A stretch of 64,000 bases of DNA, taken from NCBI GenBank assembly GCA_018820395.1, contig JAHJOG010000030.1, forward strand, positions 1-64,000. The letters run 5' to 3'. The position numbers and the translations under genes are program-made. The notes under the pieces were generated by a model. That model had not been told where the DNA came from and made no database searches. It was given only the letters and a program-made list of their open reading frames with translations. This document shows, piece by piece, positions 18,301 to 28,208 of this stretch; positions within the stretch are counted from its first letter, which is position 1, and every line of letters starts with the position of its first letter. This stretch comes from Gammaproteobacteria bacterium. GTDB taxonomy: Bacteria; Pseudomonadota; Gammaproteobacteria; Burkholderiales; Burkholderiaceae_C.

Positions 18301-18529
18301 GTACGCTGAGCATGGTCGTCGTCAGCGGGTAGGTGACCAGGTCTTCGACCACCTGGGGCGCTTTGCCTGGATACGGGGTGCGAATGATCACCTGGGTGTC
18401 CGACAGGTCCGGCAGCGCATCGAGCGGCGTGTGCGCCACTGACCACAGACCGGCGGCGACGAGAAACAGCGTCGCGATCAGCACCAGGAACCGGTTGCCG
18501 ACCGACCATCGAATGAGCGACGCGATCAT
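15365..18529 (-). CDS. cusA: CusA-type heavy-metal RND efflux pump
   Basis: The 1054-residue inner-membrane transporter is of the HME-RND family. The start [18 protein letters not shown] forms TM1. The [20 protein letters not shown] segment, and [17 protein letters not shown] in the porter domain, are typical of the monovalent (Cu/Ag) group. The proton-relay region has [20 protein letters not shown], which differs from the DFG form of CzcA. The stop is followed by CusF and the start overlaps the cusB stop by four bases. It would export Cu(I)/Ag(I) from the periplasm through CusC. Confidence 0.93.
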   Translation of the reverse strand: MIASLIRWSVGNRFLVLIATLFLVAAGLWSVAHTPLDALPDLSDTQVIIRTPYPGKAPQVVEDLVTYPLTTTMLSVPGAKTVRGYSFFGDSFVYVLFDDKTDPYWARSRVVEYLNQVQSKLPAGANASLGPDATGVGWVYEYALVDRTGQRDLGQLRALNDWFLKFELKTVPDVAEVASIGGMVRQYQVVLDPDRMRALGVTQATVVDALRNANQASGGSVVELAEAEYMVRSRGFLQSLEDFRTIPLALTGATPVLLREVATVQIGPEMRRGIAELDGEGEVAGGVVVMRSGKNARTTIQAVKDKLATLKSSLPAGVEIVPTYDRSLLIDRAVDNLRFKLMEEFIVVAVVCAIFLFHLRSALVAVVALPVGVLAAFIVMHWQGVNANIMSLGGIAIAIGAMVDGAIVMVENVHKHLEAFETERDRQPTIAERWQLVTAASVEVGPALFFSLLVITLSFVPVFSLEAQEGRLFAPLAFTKTYAMAAAAGLSVTLIPVLMGYLIRGRIPHEAANPVNRFLMTVYRPALELVLRFPKVTLVLAALLLALTILPVMRLGGEFMPPLDEGDLLYMPSALPGLSVSKAGELLQQTDRLIKTVPEVARVFGKAGRADTATDPAPLEMFETTIQFKPKDQWRAGMTPDKLIEELDRAVKVPGLSNVWVPPIRNRIDMLATGIKSPVGVKVAGADLATIDSLTTQIEAAVKGVPGVSSALAERLTGGRYIDVDVDRSAAARYGLSVADVQAVVSTAIGGDNVGEVIQGRERYPINVRYPREIRDSLEGLRDLPFVTARGATVFMRDVAKISIADGPPMLRSENARLSGWVYVDVRGRDLRSAVNDMQVAVARSVKTPAGYAVSWSGQFEYLERATERLKLVVPVTLAVIFVLLYLLFKSFSDAALVMAAVPFSLIGGFWLVWMLGHSISVATAVGFIALAGVAAEFGVVMLVYLKNALHRRLDAGEPMNDETLLAAIREGAVLRVRPKAMTVAVVMAGLLPILGGTGTGSEVMTRIAAPMVGGMVTAPLLSMLVVPAAWYLLHRRVRANTAARPTQSASESL

Positions 18530-20085
18530 TTTTGAGCCGCCGGTTGCAGGCGCTCCACCGACTTGAGCTCGTAGCCCGTCGGCCCGCCTTCCTTGAACTC
18601 GAAACGAATCCGGTCGCCAGGCTTGATTTCAGGAAAGGCAGTTGGCTTCGGCTTTGCAAAGCCCATCGTCATCGCGGGCCACTTGAGCGTGGCAACCGGT
18701 CCGTGCGAGATCGTGACGCCGTCCTGATCGACGCTTTCGACCTTGCCTTCCGCGCGGTGGGTTGCAGTGGCTGGCGTCGATGAAGGCGAAGGTGCCGAGG
18801 ACGTCGAAGCGCTGGCAGTCGGCACACTTGGAGTGGCTGCGGCAGGCGAAGCCATGCCGCCCAGAACGGAGCGCAGGCGCGCCTCCGAGTCGATGAGGAA
18901 CTGACCGCTGGCAACCACCTGCTCGCCTTCGGACAGTCCTTGAAGCACCTCGATGTCATCGCCCAGGTCCGCACCCAACGAGACGTCCCTGGGCTCGAAC
19001 CCCCCCGTGTCCTTGCGCACGATGACGACGGCTCGCTTGCCCGTGCGGATCACAGCTTCAGACGCCACGAGCAGGCGCGTGCTGCTGGCGCCTGCGACCT
19101 GCAGCCGTAGCAGCATGCCGGGCGTCAACTGGCCCTTGGCGTTGTCAACTTCGAAGCGAGCCTTCAAGGTGCGCGTCGTGGTGCTGACCTCGGGCAGGAT
19201 TTCTTTCAGTTCGCCTTCGAACGCCTGCGATGCATCGGCCTGCAGGATGGCTTTCACTTTCTGGCCCGGCTTCAGGCGCACCGCCTGCGCCTCCGGGATC
19301 TCTGCCACCGCCCACACCTTTTCGAGGCCGGCGATCCTGAAAAGCGTCATGCCGGGCGTCACGGCCACGCCTTCGCGCACGCCGAGTTCGGCCACGACGC
19401 CGCTAGCTGGCGCGGTCAGCACGTAGCGGGCTTGCGCGGTTCCGGCTTTCTCGCTCTGGCGGATCAGGTCGGCGGGAATGGACATCGCTTGCATGCGCTC
19501 CCGCGCTGCCGTGACCAGGTCCGCTGAAACGCCTGCGCGCTGCAACGCGAGCAGCTCGTTCTGCGGGCCCAGCCATTCGGGTGCGAAGAGCGTGGCAAGT
19601 GGCTGTCCCTTGCGCACGCGCTCCATCGGCGCACGTACCGAGAGTCGCTCTACAAATCCGGCGACACGGCTCTGGACGGACACGCTCAGGCGCTCGTCGA
19701 ACTGCACTGCGCCGATGGCGTCGAACGATGAGGAAACGTCAGCGCGGCGCACCTTGGCGAGCCGCATCCCCAAGTTCTGTTGCACCGACGGGCTGATGCT
19801 GACGCCGCCGCCTGCTGCGCCCGCGTCGCCGTCCGCGTACATGGGGACGAGCTGCATGTCCATGAACGGCGACTTGCCGGGCTTGTCGAAGCGCGGGCCG
19901 GGCACCATCGGGTCGTGCCAGTAGAGAACCTTGCGTCCTTCCGATGCCGCAGGTGCCGTCGCGGAGGGCATGGCGCCTTCGCGACCATGGCCAGTGCTGC
20001 GGCCTGCGTAGAAGGCGCCCGCGCCGACTGCTGCGAGCACCACGACACCGAGAACCGACCACGCAATGGAACTGGATTTTTTCAT
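18526..20085 (-). CDS. cusB: CusB adaptor with N-terminal metal-binding and C-terminal CusF domains
   Basis: The 519-residue membrane-fusion protein has an N-terminal anchor (8-30) and a heavy-metal-binding domain reading [10 protein letters not shown] then [15 protein letters not shown]. The adaptor body follows ([40 protein letters not shown]). After a Pro/Ser/Thr/Ala linker at about 405-435, a CusF-like domain has [15 protein letters not shown]. Having both domains on one chain gives the pump built-in metal capture at both ends. It overlaps cusA and cusC by four bases on each side, so the three are translationally coupled. Confidence 0.93.
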   Translation of the reverse strand: MKKSSSIAWSVLGVVVLAAVGAGAFYAGRSTGHGREGAMPSATAPAASEGRKVLYWHDPMVPGPRFDKPGKSPFMDMQLVPMYADGDAGAAGGGVSISPSVQQNLGMRLAKVRRADVSSSFDAIGAVQFDERLSVSVQSRVAGFVERLSVRAPMERVRKGQPLATLFAPEWLGPQNELLALQRAGVSADLVTAARERMQAMSIPADLIRQSEKAGTAQARYVLTAPASGVVAELGVREGVAVTPGMTLFRIAGLEKVWAVAEIPEAQAVRLKPGQKVKAILQADASQAFEGELKEILPEVSTTTRTLKARFEVDNAKGQLTPGMLLRLQVAGASSTRLLVASEAVIRTGKRAVVIVRKDTGGFEPRDVSLGADLGDDIEVLQGLSEGEQVVASGQFLIDSEARLRSVLGGMASPAAATPSVPTASASTSSAPSPSSTPATATHRAEGKVESVDQDGVTISHGPVATLKWPAMTMGFAKPKPTAFPEIKPGDRIRFEFKEGGPTGYELKSVERLQPAAQK

Positions 20086-21314
20086 GGCGCCACCTCGGCG
20101 GTCAGCGGACGCAAGGCCAATTGAATTTGCGACCGGGCGAGGTCGCGCTGCAGCGTGAGCAGCTTGCGCTGCACTTCGACTTCTGCATGGCGTGCCTCGA
20201 AGAGGGTTGCGAGCGCCGCCTGGTTGGAGCGGTAGGCTGCGGTCGCAGCGGCTGTTCGCTGCCCGGCAGGAATCACCACGTTTGCGCGGTAGCGCTCGAT
20301 GCGCTCCTGCAGGCGTTGGGCGTCACTGCGCAGGGTCAGGTACTCGGATGTCGCAGTGCGCCTGGCCTCGGCCAGTTCTCCGTCCGCTTTGTCCACCAAC
20401 GCGAGCTTGGACGCCGTCTCCCGGTCTTGGCGTTCGCCCGGAGATACCTGGAGCGGGATGCTCACGCCGAACGACACCATGTCCGAGTACCCCGTGCGCT
20501 GGCCGTAGGCGACCTCCCATGTCCAATTCGGCTTGCGGTTGGTGCCCGCCACCGCAGCCGCTTGCGTTGCAACCTCCAACTCACGCTGCATCTCAACGAC
20601 CGAAGGATGTCTCGCGACGTAGGCTTCTTCACTGGGTAGCGCCTCGGCGGGTATCGGCGCCAGTGCCTCTGGCATCACGCCGACCCAGCGCTGCAACGCG
20701 AGCCGCGCGGCATTCTGCTGCTGCCTTGCATCGGCGGACTCATCCTCCGAGTTGCCCCTCGCGCCGGTCAGCGAAAGCACTTCCTGGCTGCTGCCTGCGG
20801 CAGACGACAGCCGTGCACGCGACGCTTCAAGTTCCTCGTGGGCGTGGTGCTCCATCAGGGTGGTAAGGGTCAGCAACTCGCCTGCATAGAAAGCATCCGC
20901 GTACGCGAGCGCCGTCTGGAGCCGTGTCGCGGCGATCGAGACCCCTGCCATTGCCGCCTCCCGTGCGGTAGACGCATTCGCTGCTGCCTCGCGTACCGCG
21001 CGCTTGTCGGCCGACAGCCATTCCTGGCTGATGCCGATGCGCTTCATCGTCATCGAGTCACGGGTGGTGCTGAAGCGGTCCGGACCGGTGAGGGGGAGGT
21101 TGTCGACCCCGACGCGAAGTACCGGGTCGGGCAGTTGGCCTGCCGTTCGCGCCGCTTCGGTGGCACTGAGCACGCCGGCACGGGCCGCGCGCGCCGCCTC
21201 CGAGCGTTCGACGGCCAGATGCAAGGCTGTATCGAGGGACAGCGGTGCCGCAGCCGCCATCAAAGGCAGCGATGCGGCCAGCAGCACGGCCGCGCGCAGA
21301 AATGAAAGGGACAT
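20082..21314 (-). CDS. CusC-like outer-membrane efflux protein (TolC family)
   Basis: The 410-residue TolC-family protein has a signal peptide (RAAVLLAASLPLMAAAAPL). Two long helical hairpins follow, with the start LSLDTALHLAVERSEAA, a middle GVSIPLQVSPGERQDRET and the closing helix RKLLTLQRDLARSQIQLALR. The ATG at 21314 was chosen over an upstream start at 21371, because it has a GGAG site in the preceding bases and begins the signal peptide. It completes the CusCBA tripartite pump. No lipobox is present, unlike E. coli CusC. Confidence 0.88.
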   Translation of the reverse strand: MSLSFLRAAVLLAASLPLMAAAAPLSLDTALHLAVERSEAARAARAGVLSATEAARTAGQLPDPVLRVGVDNLPLTGPDRFSTTRDSMTMKRIGISQEWLSADKRAVREAAANASTAREAAMAGVSIAATRLQTALAYADAFYAGELLTLTTLMEHHAHEELEASRARLSSAAGSSQEVLSLTGARGNSEDESADARQQQNAARLALQRWVGVMPEALAPIPAEALPSEEAYVARHPSVVEMQRELEVATQAAAVAGTNRKPNWTWEVAYGQRTGYSDMVSFGVSIPLQVSPGERQDRETASKLALVDKADGELAEARRTATSEYLTLRSDAQRLQERIERYRANVVIPAGQRTAAATAAYRSNQAALATLFEARHAEVEVQRKLLTLQRDLARSQIQLALRPLTAEVAP

Positions 21315-21391
21315 GGAAACTCCGCAGACGAACGAGTGAGTCGCTGGCGAGCGAACATGTCGCACCAGCACCGGTCAGGTCGGCGGAAATT

Positions 21392-21775
21392 TCAGACGCG
21401 GAGTCTGCGTGTCGCGAGAAATACGGGGTCGGGAGGAGGCCTCGGCTCGAAGGCATTCAGCAGGGGCACACCCTGGACGCTCGAGAGCAGAACCGGCGGA
21501 ACCACCAGCACCTGCACCACAGCAGGAAGAGAGGGCGTGGCCGCCTTCGCTTTTTCAAAGGACTGCGAGGCGTCGGCGGCATGCTGATGGCAAAGCACGG
21601 GTTGCGCGGTGTCCATGCCTTCGCAAGGCGCGCCATCGGCCATCGCATGCGCCATCGCTTCGGCGTTGTTCATGCCGGGGCAAACATAACTTGCAAGGGC
21701 CATCTGCGAGAAGAGCAGGGCCACCATCACCATGAATACGGTGAAGAATCGGTGGAGCGGAGCGCGACGCGACAT
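21392..21775 (-). CDS. Small exported copper-operon protein (DUF2946/CzcI-like)
   Basis: The 127-residue protein has a signal peptide (FFTVFMVMVALLFSQMALA). Cys/His/Met residues follow, spread as YVCPGMNNAEAMAHAMADGAPCEG and VLCHQH, and the C-terminus is rich in proline and hydrophobic residues (EPRPPPDPVF). It precedes cusC by 77 bp on the same strand, as small periplasmic proteins often do in such pumps. Family name uncertain; a periplasmic metal-binding or sensing role is inferred from context. Confidence 0.6.
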   Translation of the reverse strand: MSRRAPLHRFFTVFMVMVALLFSQMALASYVCPGMNNAEAMAHAMADGAPCEGMDTAQPVLCHQHAADASQSFEKAKAATPSLPAVVQVLVVPPVLLSSVQGVPLLNAFEPRPPPDPVFLATRRLRV

Positions 21776-22010
21776 GAGCATTGCAGTTTAGCGCCGGCAT
21801 CGATTTCTGCCACGTCGCCGCCTGTGACTCTCGCCTTGTTCCACCGACATTTAATGTATCAACCCGCGATCGGCGCATCCGCGTAGTGAGCTGCTGGGAC
21901 AACGGTCGTCATCCGGGATCGATGTAGCAGCGAGAACCGTTGATCCGCACCTCGGTTGCCTGACATTTCCGAAGGCAAAGACAGCTTCGGACAGGTCAGA
22001 CCTTCAATAC
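21776..22010. other. Intergenic region upstream of the cus operon
   Basis: These 235 bp probably contain the promoter of the 21775-14978 operon. No MerR-type spacer promoter and no ATTAC-N6-GTMAT box was found here, so its control is unclear. Confidence 0.35.
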
Positions 22011-22400
22011 TTAACGTGCCCACCAGATCCACGCTGCGACACTGATGGCGAGCCACAGGCTCACAACTACAGCTGCTCCGACGCGACTCGTCGGCTTCTT
22101 GCCCGCCTTTTGCATCCAGTTGTCCGCTTGAGCCCGACACTCGGCCAGCGTCGATTCCGGGATCATTCTCACGGCCAACCAGATCAGGGCCGGAAGAAGA
22201 AGAACATCGTCAACGTAGCCCAGGATTGGGATGAAATCGGGGATGAGATCGATCGGACTCAATGCATAACCCACAACGAACATACCCAGCGCTTTTGCAT
22301 ACCAAGGAGTCGCGGAATGTTTGCTGGCGAACCACAGTGTCACGCCATCGCGCTTGATTCGGGCCGCCCACTGTCTAAGTCGTGTTGTAAAACCATGCAT
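22011..22400 (-). CDS. DUF1232 (YkvA-like) membrane protein
   Basis: The 129-residue protein has the DUF1232 core TPWYAKALGMFVVGYALSPIDLIPDFIPILGYVDD, read in pieces as a helix with YALSPIDLIPDF then GYVDDVLLLPA. It ends with a C-terminal membrane helix (VVVSLWLAISVAAWIWW). The ATG at 22400 was used because the upstream in-frame region to 22577 overlaps the copper ATPase gene and shows no homology. Many betaproteobacterial copper islands carry this gene after the copper ATPase; its function is unknown. Confidence 0.8.
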   Translation of the reverse strand: MHGFTTRLRQWAARIKRDGVTLWFASKHSATPWYAKALGMFVVGYALSPIDLIPDFIPILGYVDDVLLLPALIWLAVRMIPESTLAECRAQADNWMQKAGKKPTSRVGAAVVVSLWLAISVAAWIWWAR

Positions 22401-22474
22401 GCGGTGGCACCGTTGAAGCGGAAAATGTTCTGGCGATGAACTCGGTTTTCTCGCAAGCTGAAGAGTTCCCTTGG

Positions 22475-24895
22475 TCAAGAGTGGTTGGCTGAACGCCGAA
22501 GCCGTAGCGCGTTGAAGATGACCGAAGCCGAACTCAAACTCATCGCAAGCGCCGCGATCATGGGAGACAAAAGCCATCCGGTGAACGGGAACAGCACGCC
22601 GGCTGCCAGCGGTACGCCGAGCGCGTTGTAGACGAACGCGAATGCCAGGTTTTGCTTCATGTTGGCAATTGTGTCGTCGGAAATCAAGCGAGCCTGCGCG
22701 ATGCCACGCAAGTCGCCCTTCACCAGCGTCACCTGCGCGCTGTTCATCGCCACATCGGTGCCGGTGCCCATGGCAACACCGACGTCGGCCTTGGCCAGCG
22801 CCGGCGCGTCGTTGATGCCGTCGCCCGCCATCGCGACGATGCGGCCTTCACGCTGAAGTCTGGAGACCAGTGCCAGCTTGTCGGCGGGCTTGACTTCGCC
22901 ATGAACTTCGTCGATGCCGAGCCTGGCCGCAACCGCCTTGGCGGTGGTCAATCCGTCGCCGGTCGCCATGATCACGCGCAAACCGGACGCCTTCAGTGCC
23001 GCCAGTGCTTCGACCGTCGTTGCCTTGATCGGATCGGACACGGCCAGCAAACCCGCAGCCTGGCCGTCGACCGCCAAGAACATCACGCTGGCGCCGCCGG
23101 CGCGCAATGATTCGGCCTGCGCCGCCAAGCCCTCAACCGGCACGCCCAACTGCGTCATCAACGCCGTGTTGCCGAGGGCCAGTTTCTTGCCGCCCACGCT
23201 GCCGCTCACCCCGATGCCACTGGCCGATTCGAATCCGTCCGCTTTCTGCAGATCCAGCTTTTGCGACTTCGCTGCACGAACGATGGCGTCAGCCAGCGGA
23301 TGCTCGCTGCCCTGATCGAGACTCGCAGCGAGTCGCAAGACTTCTTCTTCGGTGAAGCCCGGTGCCGCGACCGCTCGCTCGAACGTTGGTTTGCCTTCGG
23401 TCAGCGTGCCGGTTTTGTCGACGATGAGCGTGTCGACCTTGCGGAAGTTCTCGATCGCCGCGGCATCCCTGAACAGCACACCCTGCGTCGCGGCTTTGCC
23501 GGTCGCCACCATGATCGACATCGGCGTGGCCAACCCCAGCGCGCAGGGGCAGGCGATGATGAGCACGGCGACCGCGTTGATCAGGCCGTAGACCCAGCTC
23601 GGTTCCGGCCCGACCAGGCCCCAGACGACGAAGGTCAGGAGCGCGATGCTGATGACGGTCACGACGAAGTAGCGCGCGACCTGGTCCGCCATTCGCTGCA
23701 TCGGCGCCCGAGACCGCTGCGCCTGCAAAACCATCTGGACGATGCTGGACAGCACGGTCTGCGAGCCGACATGCTCGGAGCGCATCACAAGCGCGCCGTT
23801 GGTGTTGAGCGTCGCGCCGATCAGCTTGTCGCCGACTCGCTTCATGATCGGCAACGGTTCGCCGGTGAGCATCGATTCGTCCACGGCGCTTGACCCTTCG
23901 ATCACCACGCCGTCGACCGGAACCTTCTCGCCGGGCCGCACACGCAGGGTGTCGCCGACATGGACGTGCGTGAGCGGGATGTCTTCTTCAGCGCCAGCGG
24001 CGTCGATGCGCCGTGCGGTTTTGGGCGCGAGGCCGAGCAGGGACTTGATGGCGGCAGAGGTCTGGGAGCGCGCCTTGAGTTCGAGTATCTGGCCGAGCAG
24101 CGTCAGGGAAATGATGACGGCCGCCGCTTCGAAGTAGACGGCGACGCGGCCCATCGACACGAAGGCCGCCGGAAACACGCCCGGCGCCACCGTGGCCACC
24201 ACGCTGTATAGGAAAGCCGCCGACGTGCCGAGTCCGATCAGCGTCCACATGTTCGGGCTGCGATTGACGACGGACTGCGCCGCTCGCACGAAGAACGGCC
24301 AACCGGCCCACAGCACGATCGGCAGGCTGAGCACGAACTCGACCCAGCTCTGCGTCGCCATCTCGAACCACTGCAGCCGGTGGCCCGCCATGGCCAGCAC
24401 GGTCACGACGATGGTCAGCGGGAGCGTCCAGACGAATCGACGGGTGAAGTCGACCAGCTCCGGGTTGTCGCCTTCGTCCAGGGTCGGCGTTTCAGGCTCC
24501 AGCGTCATGCCGCACTTCGGGCAGTTGCCCGGATGGCTTTGACGAATTTCTGGATGCATCGGGCAGGTGTAGATCGTGTCTCCCCCGACAGCCGTTGGCT
24601 CTTGAACAGACGTCGTGGCTTTGCTTGCCGCTTTGCCAATGTCGGTTTCGCCCAGGTACTTGGCAGGATTCAAAGCGAACTTTGCCTTGCAGCCGGCACT
24701 GCAGAAATAGACTGGGCTTCCCTCGTACGCCGTCGAGTGCGATGAAGCCGCCGTCACGTCCATGCCGCAGACCGGGTCCTTCAAGGCGCCCGTCAAACCC
24801 GCGGCGCCGACTCCAACGCCTCGCGGTTCACCCGCTCCGTGGTGGGTGTCGACAGCGGCCACCGCTCCGGAGTGCTCAGGTTCTAGATCGTTCAT
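22475..24895 (-). CDS. Copper-translocating P1B-type ATPase with YHS and metal-binding N-terminus
   Basis: The 806-residue ATPase exports cytosolic Cu(I). Instead of a CxxC HMA domain, the N-terminus has a YHS domain (DPVCGMDV at about 40-47, FCSAGCK at 64-70) and a zinc-ribbon-like domain (YTCPMHPEI at 109-117, GNCPKCGM). The core has a TGEP actuator loop, the membrane CPC motif ([12 protein letters not shown], 448-459), phosphorylation motif DKTGT (493-497) and [10 protein letters not shown]. The ATG at 24895 follows GAGGAAAG. The HMA chaperone at 14461 is a likely partner. Other possible cargo is Ag(I). Confidence 0.93.
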   Translation of the reverse strand: MNDLEPEHSGAVAAVDTHHGAGEPRGVGVGAAGLTGALKDPVCGMDVTAASSHSTAYEGSPVYFCSAGCKAKFALNPAKYLGETDIGKAASKATTSVQEPTAVGGDTIYTCPMHPEIRQSHPGNCPKCGMTLEPETPTLDEGDNPELVDFTRRFVWTLPLTIVVTVLAMAGHRLQWFEMATQSWVEFVLSLPIVLWAGWPFFVRAAQSVVNRSPNMWTLIGLGTSAAFLYSVVATVAPGVFPAAFVSMGRVAVYFEAAAVIISLTLLGQILELKARSQTSAAIKSLLGLAPKTARRIDAAGAEEDIPLTHVHVGDTLRVRPGEKVPVDGVVIEGSSAVDESMLTGEPLPIMKRVGDKLIGATLNTNGALVMRSEHVGSQTVLSSIVQMVLQAQRSRAPMQRMADQVARYFVVTVISIALLTFVVWGLVGPEPSWVYGLINAVAVLIIACPCALGLATPMSIMVATGKAATQGVLFRDAAAIENFRKVDTLIVDKTGTLTEGKPTFERAVAAPGFTEEEVLRLAASLDQGSEHPLADAIVRAAKSQKLDLQKADGFESASGIGVSGSVGGKKLALGNTALMTQLGVPVEGLAAQAESLRAGGASVMFLAVDGQAAGLLAVSDPIKATTVEALAALKASGLRVIMATGDGLTTAKAVAARLGIDEVHGEVKPADKLALVSRLQREGRIVAMAGDGINDAPALAKADVGVAMGTGTDVAMNSAQVTLVKGDLRGIAQARLISDDTIANMKQNLAFAFVYNALGVPLAAGVLFPFTGWLLSPMIAALAMSLSSASVIFNALRLRRSANHS

Positions 24896-24967
24896 CTCTT
24901 CTTTCCTCAATGGATCGAGATGCGCGAAATTGCCACCCCGTACTTGGCCGTTACGCCGGAAGCAGGT

Positions 24968-25357
24968 TTACTTTTGCTTCGCAAGCCAGCGGTCGAACTC
25001 GGCGATCTCCTTCTTCTGGGCAGCGATGATCTTCTTGGACATGGCCTTCATTTCAGGCGACTTGCCGTGTGCCAATTCCATCTGCGCCATCTCCACCGCA
25101 TGCTGGTGGTGCATCTTCATCATCATGGCGAAGTCCTTGTCCGTATCGCCCGTCATCTGCATCTTCTGCATCCCGTCCATGCCGGACATCATGGATTGCT
25201 TCATGTCGGCCGACCCTGCACCTGAGTGCTGCATGTGGTCTTTCGACATGGGCGATGCAGCAGGTTCTGGCTGCGCTTGCGCAACACCGACGGAAGAAAG
25301 CACGATCGCAGCAGAGAAACAGAGCGACGAAGTGAGTGTGCGAAGAGAATTTTTCAT
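24968..25357 (-). CDS. Exported DUF305 protein
   Basis: The 129-residue protein has a signal peptide (cleavage near AQAQ). A Met-rich stretch (MKQSMMSGMDGMQKMQM) follows, then a DUF305 helix pair with MMMKMHHQHAVEMAQMEL. The paired His and Met residues point to periplasmic copper binding. It lies between the Csp-like gene and the copper ATPase on the same strand, so it belongs to the reverse copper block. It differs from the membrane DUF305 protein at 13274 in having no TM helices. Confidence 0.85.
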   Translation of the reverse strand: MKNSLRTLTSSLCFSAAIVLSSVGVAQAQPEPAASPMSKDHMQHSGAGSADMKQSMMSGMDGMQKMQMTGDTDKDFAMMMKMHHQHAVEMAQMELAHGKSPEMKAMSKKIIAAQKKEIAEFDRWLAKQK

Positions 25358-25386
25358 GACGTTGTCCTTGGTGGATGAATTGAATT

Positions 25387-25716
25387 TCAGTGCGTCATCG
25401 CAAGGCATGCGGCAGCGCAGGCGTGGCAGGCTTTGGCGCAAGCCTGGCAATGCGTGGCGGTGTGCTTGGCACACTCGTCCCCGCAGGCTTTGCAGATGTC
25501 GGCGCAAAGAGCGCACACAGCCTTTGCGTGGGCGCTGTCGCGTGCCATGACGCCAGCGGCGAGCTGGCAGATGGCAGCGCAATCCGCATCCATCGCGATG
25601 CACTTGGCCATCATCTTGACGTCCTCTTCTTTGAGGCAGGCTGCAAAGCAGTTGTTGCACGCGATGGCGCATGCGTTGCATGCCTCGATGCAAGCTGCGT
25701 AGGTTTCATGTGACAT
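25387..25716 (-). CDS. Csp-like four-helix-bundle copper storage protein
   Basis: The 109-residue protein has 20 or so cysteines arranged as CxxxC pairs on four helices (YAACIEACNACAIACNNC, then CIAMDADCAAICQ, CALCADICKACGDEC, CQACAKACHACAAACLA). This is the pattern of Csp1/Csp3 proteins, whose Cys-lined four-helix bundle stores many Cu(I) ions. There is no signal peptide, so a cytosolic, Csp3-like form is expected. It has the DUF326 repeat. Neighbouring genes are CusF-like and DUF305 copper proteins. Confidence 0.93.
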   Translation of the reverse strand: MSHETYAACIEACNACAIACNNCFAACLKEEDVKMMAKCIAMDADCAAICQLAAGVMARDSAHAKAVCALCADICKACGDECAKHTATHCQACAKACHACAAACLAMTH

Positions 25717-25797
25717 GGATGTCTCCTTTGATGAAGTTCCGGAAGAACCGGCGGCGGGTGGAATAAAACATCAGCAACTGCGTTGCTCGGAAGCGCC

Positions 25798-26148
25798 TCA
25801 ACGGGCTGCTTCGATCTTGGTGACTGTGATCTTTCCGTCGACCTTTTCCGCGAAGAAGCGGACCTTCTCGCCAGACTGGACCTGGTCCAGCACTGCATCG
25901 TCCTTGACGCTGAACACCATCGTCATGCCCGGCATGTCGAGATTTTTGAGCGGTCCGTGCTTGATGGTCAGCTTCTTGGCATCCTTGTCGACCTTGCGGA
26001 TTTCGCCATCGGACATGTCCGACGTCGCAGCGGCCGCAGCTGTTCCTTGCACCGTGGCCTGAGAAGGTGGCGCAGACTGCGCGACCGCCATTCCTGAGAA
26101 AAGCATCGCGGCTGCGGATGCAACGAGTGCGAGACGAAGTTTTTTCAT
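25798..26148 (-). CDS. CusF-like periplasmic copper-binding protein (second copy)
   Basis: The 116-residue protein has a signal peptide ending near MAVAQ. A CusF domain follows, with IKHGPLKNLDMPGMTMVFS (His and Met ligands) and SGEKVRFFAEKVDGKITVTKIEAA. It was started at ATG 26148, which has AAGGAA eight bases upstream; the longer frame to 26208 is upstream leader. It sits between the cupredoxin and the Csp-like gene. It is related to, but clearly diverged from, the copy at 14978. Confidence 0.9.
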   Translation of the reverse strand: MKKLRLALVASAAAMLFSGMAVAQSAPPSQATVQGTAAAAATSDMSDGEIRKVDKDAKKLTIKHGPLKNLDMPGMTMVFSVKDDAVLDQVQSGEKVRFFAEKVDGKITVTKIEAAR

Positions 26149-26226
26149 TTTGAGTTCCTTCAGCATTAAGTGATTGTTCGAATGAGAGGGTACGCAGCAG
26201 CGGGACAACAGACCCAGAAACTGTGA

Positions 26227-26727
26227 TTACTTGCCGACAGCCTTGCCAGCCGCGTTTGAGACGTTCACGGCGCCCTTCATGCCAGCGTCGTAATGACCTG
26301 GCTGCAGGCACGCGAAATCGACCTTGCCTGCCTTGGTGAACTGCCAGACGATTTCCCCGCTCTTCCCGGGCGGCAGCGTGAGCATGTTCGCGTCCGCGTG
26401 TTCCATCTCCGGGTTCTTCTTCATGACTTCGTAGTGCTCTTTGAGCTCCTTCTCCGTTCCGAGCACGAGTTCGTGCTTGATCTGGCCAGAATTCTTGATG
26501 ACAAAGCGCACGGTCTCGCCTTGTTTGACGCTGATGTCGGCCGGCGTGAAGCGCATGCTGTCGGCCATGTTCACGTTAATCGTTCGCGTCGACTTGGTAG
26601 CCACTCCGGGCTTGCCAATCGCGTCACTGGCATCGTGACCACCGGCGTGGGTACCCGAGGCTGACGCGCTGGCTGCGGCCACAGCGAGCATTGCGGCGAG
26701 GGCGGTATTGCGGAAGGCGTGGTTCAT
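26227..26727 (-). CDS. Periplasmic cupredoxin-domain protein
   Basis: The 166-residue protein has a signal peptide (about 1-23). The cupredoxin core contains MRFTPADISVKQGETVRFVI, the first copper His in KHELVLG, and the closing loop DFACLQPGHYDAGMKG with Cys, His and Met ligands of a type 1 copper site. Proteins of this kind act as copper carriers or electron donors for multicopper oxidases. The gene lies 45 bp after the multicopper oxidase gene and is probably in the same operon. Confidence 0.9.
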   Translation of the reverse strand: MNHAFRNTALAAMLAVAAASASASGTHAGGHDASDAIGKPGVATKSTRTINVNMADSMRFTPADISVKQGETVRFVIKNSGQIKHELVLGTEKELKEHYEVMKKNPEMEHADANMLTLPPGKSGEIVWQFTKAGKVDFACLQPGHYDAGMKGAVNVSNAAGKAVGK

Positions 26728-26772
26728 GGTTTTCCTTTGAGAGGTTGGGAGGTTCGAGGGGAGTAAAAAAAG

Positions 26773-28188
26773 TCAGTGGCCAGAATGGCCGTTGACGGGC
26801 TTGCGAATCTGAACTTCGATGTTTTTGGCGGGCATGTTCTGAGCGGGCATCGCGGCCGCGCCCGCGCCTCGCTGGCGTGGGGTGTCCGGCAGCGGGCCAT
26901 CCAGCTCGTAGGCAACGGTGCCTTTGGGATGTTTGAACCAGCCGGGGTTGGCGTAGTCGCCAGCCTTCTGGTTTTTGCGGACCTTGACCATGCTGAACAT
27001 GCCGCCCATCTCGACCGACCCGAACGGCCCTTCGCCCGTCATCATTCGCGCGGTGTTGTCGGGAATCGGCATTTCCATCTCGGCCATGTCCGCCATGCCG
27101 CGCTCGCCCATGACCATGTAGTCAGGCACAAGGTTGGAAATCTGTTTGGCCACGTCCTTGTGGTCCAGGCCGATCATGGTGGGCACGTCATGACCCATCG
27201 CATTCATCGTGTGATGGCTCTTGTGGCAATGGAAGGCCCAGTCGCCCTCCTCGTTGGCAAGGAACTCGAACTGTCGCATCTGCCCGACGGCCACGTCCGT
27301 TGTCACTTCGGGCCAGCGCGCACTCTTCGGTGTCGGGCCGCCGTCTGTTCCCGTGACTTCGAACTCATGGCCGTGCAGGTGCATCGGGTGGTTCGTCATC
27401 GTCAGATTGCCCACGCGGATGCGCACCTTGTCGTTCAGGCGCACGTTGAGCGAATCGATGCCCGGAAAGATCCGGCTGTTCCAGGACCACAGGTTGAAGT
27501 CCAGCATCGTCATGATCTTGGGCGTCGCGCTGCCGGGCTCGACGTCGTAGGCGTTGAGTAGGAAGACGAAGTCCCGGTCGACCTTGTCGATCAGCGGATG
27601 GTCTGCCTTCGGATGCGTCACCCAGAAGCCCATCATCCCCATCGCCATCTGCGTCATCTCGTCCGCATGCGGGTGGTACATGAAGGTGCCCGGGCGGCGC
27701 GCCACGAATTCGTAGACGAAGGTCTTGCCCGGGCGAATCGGCGGCTGGTTCAGGCCCGCGACCCCGTCCATGCCATTGGGCAAACGCTGTCCATGCCAGT
27801 GCACGCTCGTATGCTCGGGCAGCTTGTTGGTCACGAAGATCCGCACGCGGTCGCCTTCCACCACTTCGATGGTCGGTCCAGGCGATTGACCGTTGTAGCC
27901 CCAGAGGTTCGCCTTGAAGCCAGGTGCCATCTCGCGCACCACAGGTTCGGCCACCAGGTGGAACTCCTTGACGCCGTTGTTCATGCGCCAGGGCAACGTC
28001 CAGCCGTTGAGCGTGACCACGGGGTTGTAAGGGCGCCCACTGGATGGCACCAGCGGCGCCATGGTGTCGGGGGTCGTCTGGAACACCGGCTCGGGCAAGG
28101 CGGCCATTGCCACCTTGCTCACACTGGCCGCGGCAATGGCGCCGGTGATGGCACCCGCACCGCTCAGAAAATTGCGTCTGTTTGTCAT
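26773..28188 (-). CDS. Multicopper oxidase (second)
   Basis: The 471-residue protein has a twin-arginine-like signal (NRRNFLSGAGAITGAIAAAS). Copper motifs are present in order: VHWHGQRLP, MYHPHADEM, NHPMHLHGHEF and FHCHKSHHTMNAMGH. It is shorter than CopA and lacks the dense MDHGxM region, but has a late Met-rich stretch (MGERGMADMAEMEMP). It belongs to the group of exported copper oxidases that pair with a TolC-type protein in betaproteobacterial copper islands. It may oxidise Cu(I) to Cu(II) in the periplasm. Start set at 28188, 20 bp after the TolC gene. Confidence 0.92.
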   Translation of the reverse strand: MTNRRNFLSGAGAITGAIAAASVSKVAMAALPEPVFQTTPDTMAPLVPSSGRPYNPVVTLNGWTLPWRMNNGVKEFHLVAEPVVREMAPGFKANLWGYNGQSPGPTIEVVEGDRVRIFVTNKLPEHTSVHWHGQRLPNGMDGVAGLNQPPIRPGKTFVYEFVARRPGTFMYHPHADEMTQMAMGMMGFWVTHPKADHPLIDKVDRDFVFLLNAYDVEPGSATPKIMTMLDFNLWSWNSRIFPGIDSLNVRLNDKVRIRVGNLTMTNHPMHLHGHEFEVTGTDGGPTPKSARWPEVTTDVAVGQMRQFEFLANEEGDWAFHCHKSHHTMNAMGHDVPTMIGLDHKDVAKQISNLVPDYMVMGERGMADMAEMEMPIPDNTARMMTGEGPFGSVEMGGMFSMVKVRKNQKAGDYANPGWFKHPKGTVAYELDGPLPDTPRQRGAGAAAMPAQNMPAKNIEVQIRKPVNGHSGH

Positions 28189-28208
28189 GTCATTCGAATC
28201 GGTTGAGT

